From: Pelomonas sp. Root1444
GTDB taxonomy: Bacteria > Pseudomonadota > Gammaproteobacteria > Burkholderiales > Burkholderiaceae_C
Length of the DNA: 64,000 bases
Direction: 5' to 3'
Assembly: GCF_001426885.1 (NCBI RefSeq)
Contig: NZ_LMFP01000028.1
Coordinates: forward strand, 1,158,174-1,222,173
In this document: positions 63,194 through 64,000 of the stretch, piece after piece
Layout of the letters: each line of letters starts with the position of its first letter
Numbering within the stretch: the first letter of the stretch is position 1
The notes under the pieces: generated by a model
Databases searched by the model: none
What the model saw: only the letters and a program-made list of their open reading frames with translations
Told to the model about the DNA's origin: nothing
Made by a program: the position numbers and the translations under genes

Positions 63194-64000
63194 TGGGTCT
63201 CCCATGGGCACGCAGCAGCGCCGCACTCACCGCATCGGCATCGAAGCGGTGCCAGCGCGCGGCGACGACGCCGTCGGGGCGCAACAAGACCACGCTGCCC
63301 GGCCTCGCGCCGTAGCGCGTCGCGGCCAGGCCTTCGCCCGGCAGCGTGATGACCGGCAGGCGCTCGACGTTCACCGGCCAGCCGAAGGCCAGCAACGCGA
63401 AGCCGCCGCGCAAGCGCTCGCTGAGCCAGCCGCCGCCGTCGAGCGGCGCATCGGGCGCCGGGCAGCCCGGGCCGGGGCCGCCGGCCCACGGGTCCGCGTC
63501 GGGCGTGCTGAGCGGTGAGTCGACATGCGCGCTCGGCAGCGACAACCGCCCGCTGTTGACCAGCGGCTTGGCGAATTCGGTGCGGGCCGCGAGGTCCAGC
63601 GCCGCGCGGCGAAAGCGCCGGCTCAGCGCGCTCTTAGGGCTGATGAAATCGGTGGCACGTGTCGAGTGGCCGATGTTGTCGTCGGCGGCCTCGATGCGCT
63701 CGAACTCGTAGGCGTCCAGCAGCGCGTCGCTCCCCTCCCCGCGCAGCACCGCGGCCAGCTTCCAGCCGAGGTTGTCGGCATCCTGCACGCCGCTGTTGGC
63801 GCCCCGCGCGCCGAAGGGCGAGACCTGGTGGGCCGCGTCGCCCGCGAGCAGCACGCGCCCGACGCGAAAGCGCTCGGCGCGGCGGCAGCAGAACTGGTAG
63901 ATGGACGACCACACCAGCTCGAAGCCGTCGCTGTCCAGCATGGCGGCGACGCGCGCCTGGATGCGCGCCACGTCGCGCTCGGCCTCGATATCGGCATCGC
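63186..64000 (-). CDS. FAD-dependent aromatic monooxygenase, MhpA-like (5' end outside window)
   Basis: C-terminal 271 residues of a group A flavin monooxygenase; the N-terminal FAD-binding motif lies beyond the right edge. Visible: the second FAD motif VLLAGDAAHQVSPFGARGANSGVQDADNLGWKLAAVL, then a thioredoxin-like C-terminal domain (RPGSVVLLRPDGVVAARW). Related to 3-(3-hydroxyphenyl)propionate hydroxylase MhpA. In an operon with hmgA and fahA it likely hydroxylates an aromatic acid feeding homogentisate, for example a 3-hydroxyphenylacetate-type substrate, but this is inference. Confidence 0.85.
   Translation of the reverse strand, partial: DADIEAERDVARIQARVAAMLDSDGFELVWSSIYQFCCRRAERFRVGRVLLAGDAAHQVSPFGARGANSGVQDADNLGWKLAAVLRGEGSDALLDAYEFERIEAADDNIGHSTRATDFISPKSALSRRFRRAALDLAARTEFAKPLVNSGRLSLPSAHVDSPLSTPDADPWAGGPGPGCPAPDAPLDGGGWLSERLRGGFALLAFGWPVNVERLPVITLPGEGLAATRYGARPGSVVLLRPDGVVAARWHRFDADAVSAALLRAHGRPNE

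Overview
This 64 kb window is GC-rich, gene-dense chromosomal DNA from a betaproteobacterium, most likely Burkholderiales (Roseateles/Rubrivivax/Leptothrix-like). The basis is protein character, the order thrS-infC-rpmI-rplT-pheS-pheT-ihfA-merR-tRNA-Pro, a PEP-CTERM protein, a quinol-type NO reductase locus and a urtABCDE operon. I see no insertion sequence, integrase, phage gene, CRISPR array or rRNA. No gene-free stretch exceeds about 300 bases. Many long reading frames on the opposite strand are GC-driven shadows and are left out.

Layout. 1-8111: a partial thiamine-diphosphate enzyme, an AI-2E-type permease, an MFS carrier divergent from an AraC regulator, then a run of oxidoreductases (CurA-like, SDR, flavoprotein) with an ElaA-like acetyltransferase. 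8209-15709: a PEP-CTERM protein and a shortened paralogue, Tex, a TonB-dependent receptor and a patatin-like lipase. 15767-23760: translation genes led by a Thr-rich leader peptide plus terminator (attenuator) before thrS, with infC read from an AUC start, ending at ihfA, a MerR regulator and tRNA-Pro(GGG). 23830-25917: a chemoreceptor and a small unknown ORF. 26000-33140: a nitric oxide/anaerobic block (DUF2249, norB, nsrR, nnrS, SirB-like, hemN, FmdE-like) with FNR-type boxes and an NsrR-like operator.

33243-41036 is the most novel part. A TetR regulator, a divergent MFS carrier, DUF2147 and TIGR02001-type envelope proteins, an FGGY kinase, a class II aldolase, a class III aminotransferase and a class II aldolase homologue that has lost its metal ligands are tightly packed. 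The same 19-base operator lies before both the MFS gene and the DUF2147 gene. This looks like a TetR-controlled catabolic regulon for an unidentified, perhaps aminated, polyol or sugar.

41030-64000: a SNF2 helicase, a long-form RpiB/LacAB isomerase with a palindromic operator, a six-gene beta-oxidation operon behind a GAACGATCGTTC palindrome, VanZ, ergothioneine genes egtB-egtD, an HDWG-type hydrolase, the urea transporter operon urtABCDE behind a textbook sigma-54 promoter, and a homogentisate pathway operon (FAD monooxygenase, DUF2783, hmgA, fahA) running off the right edge.
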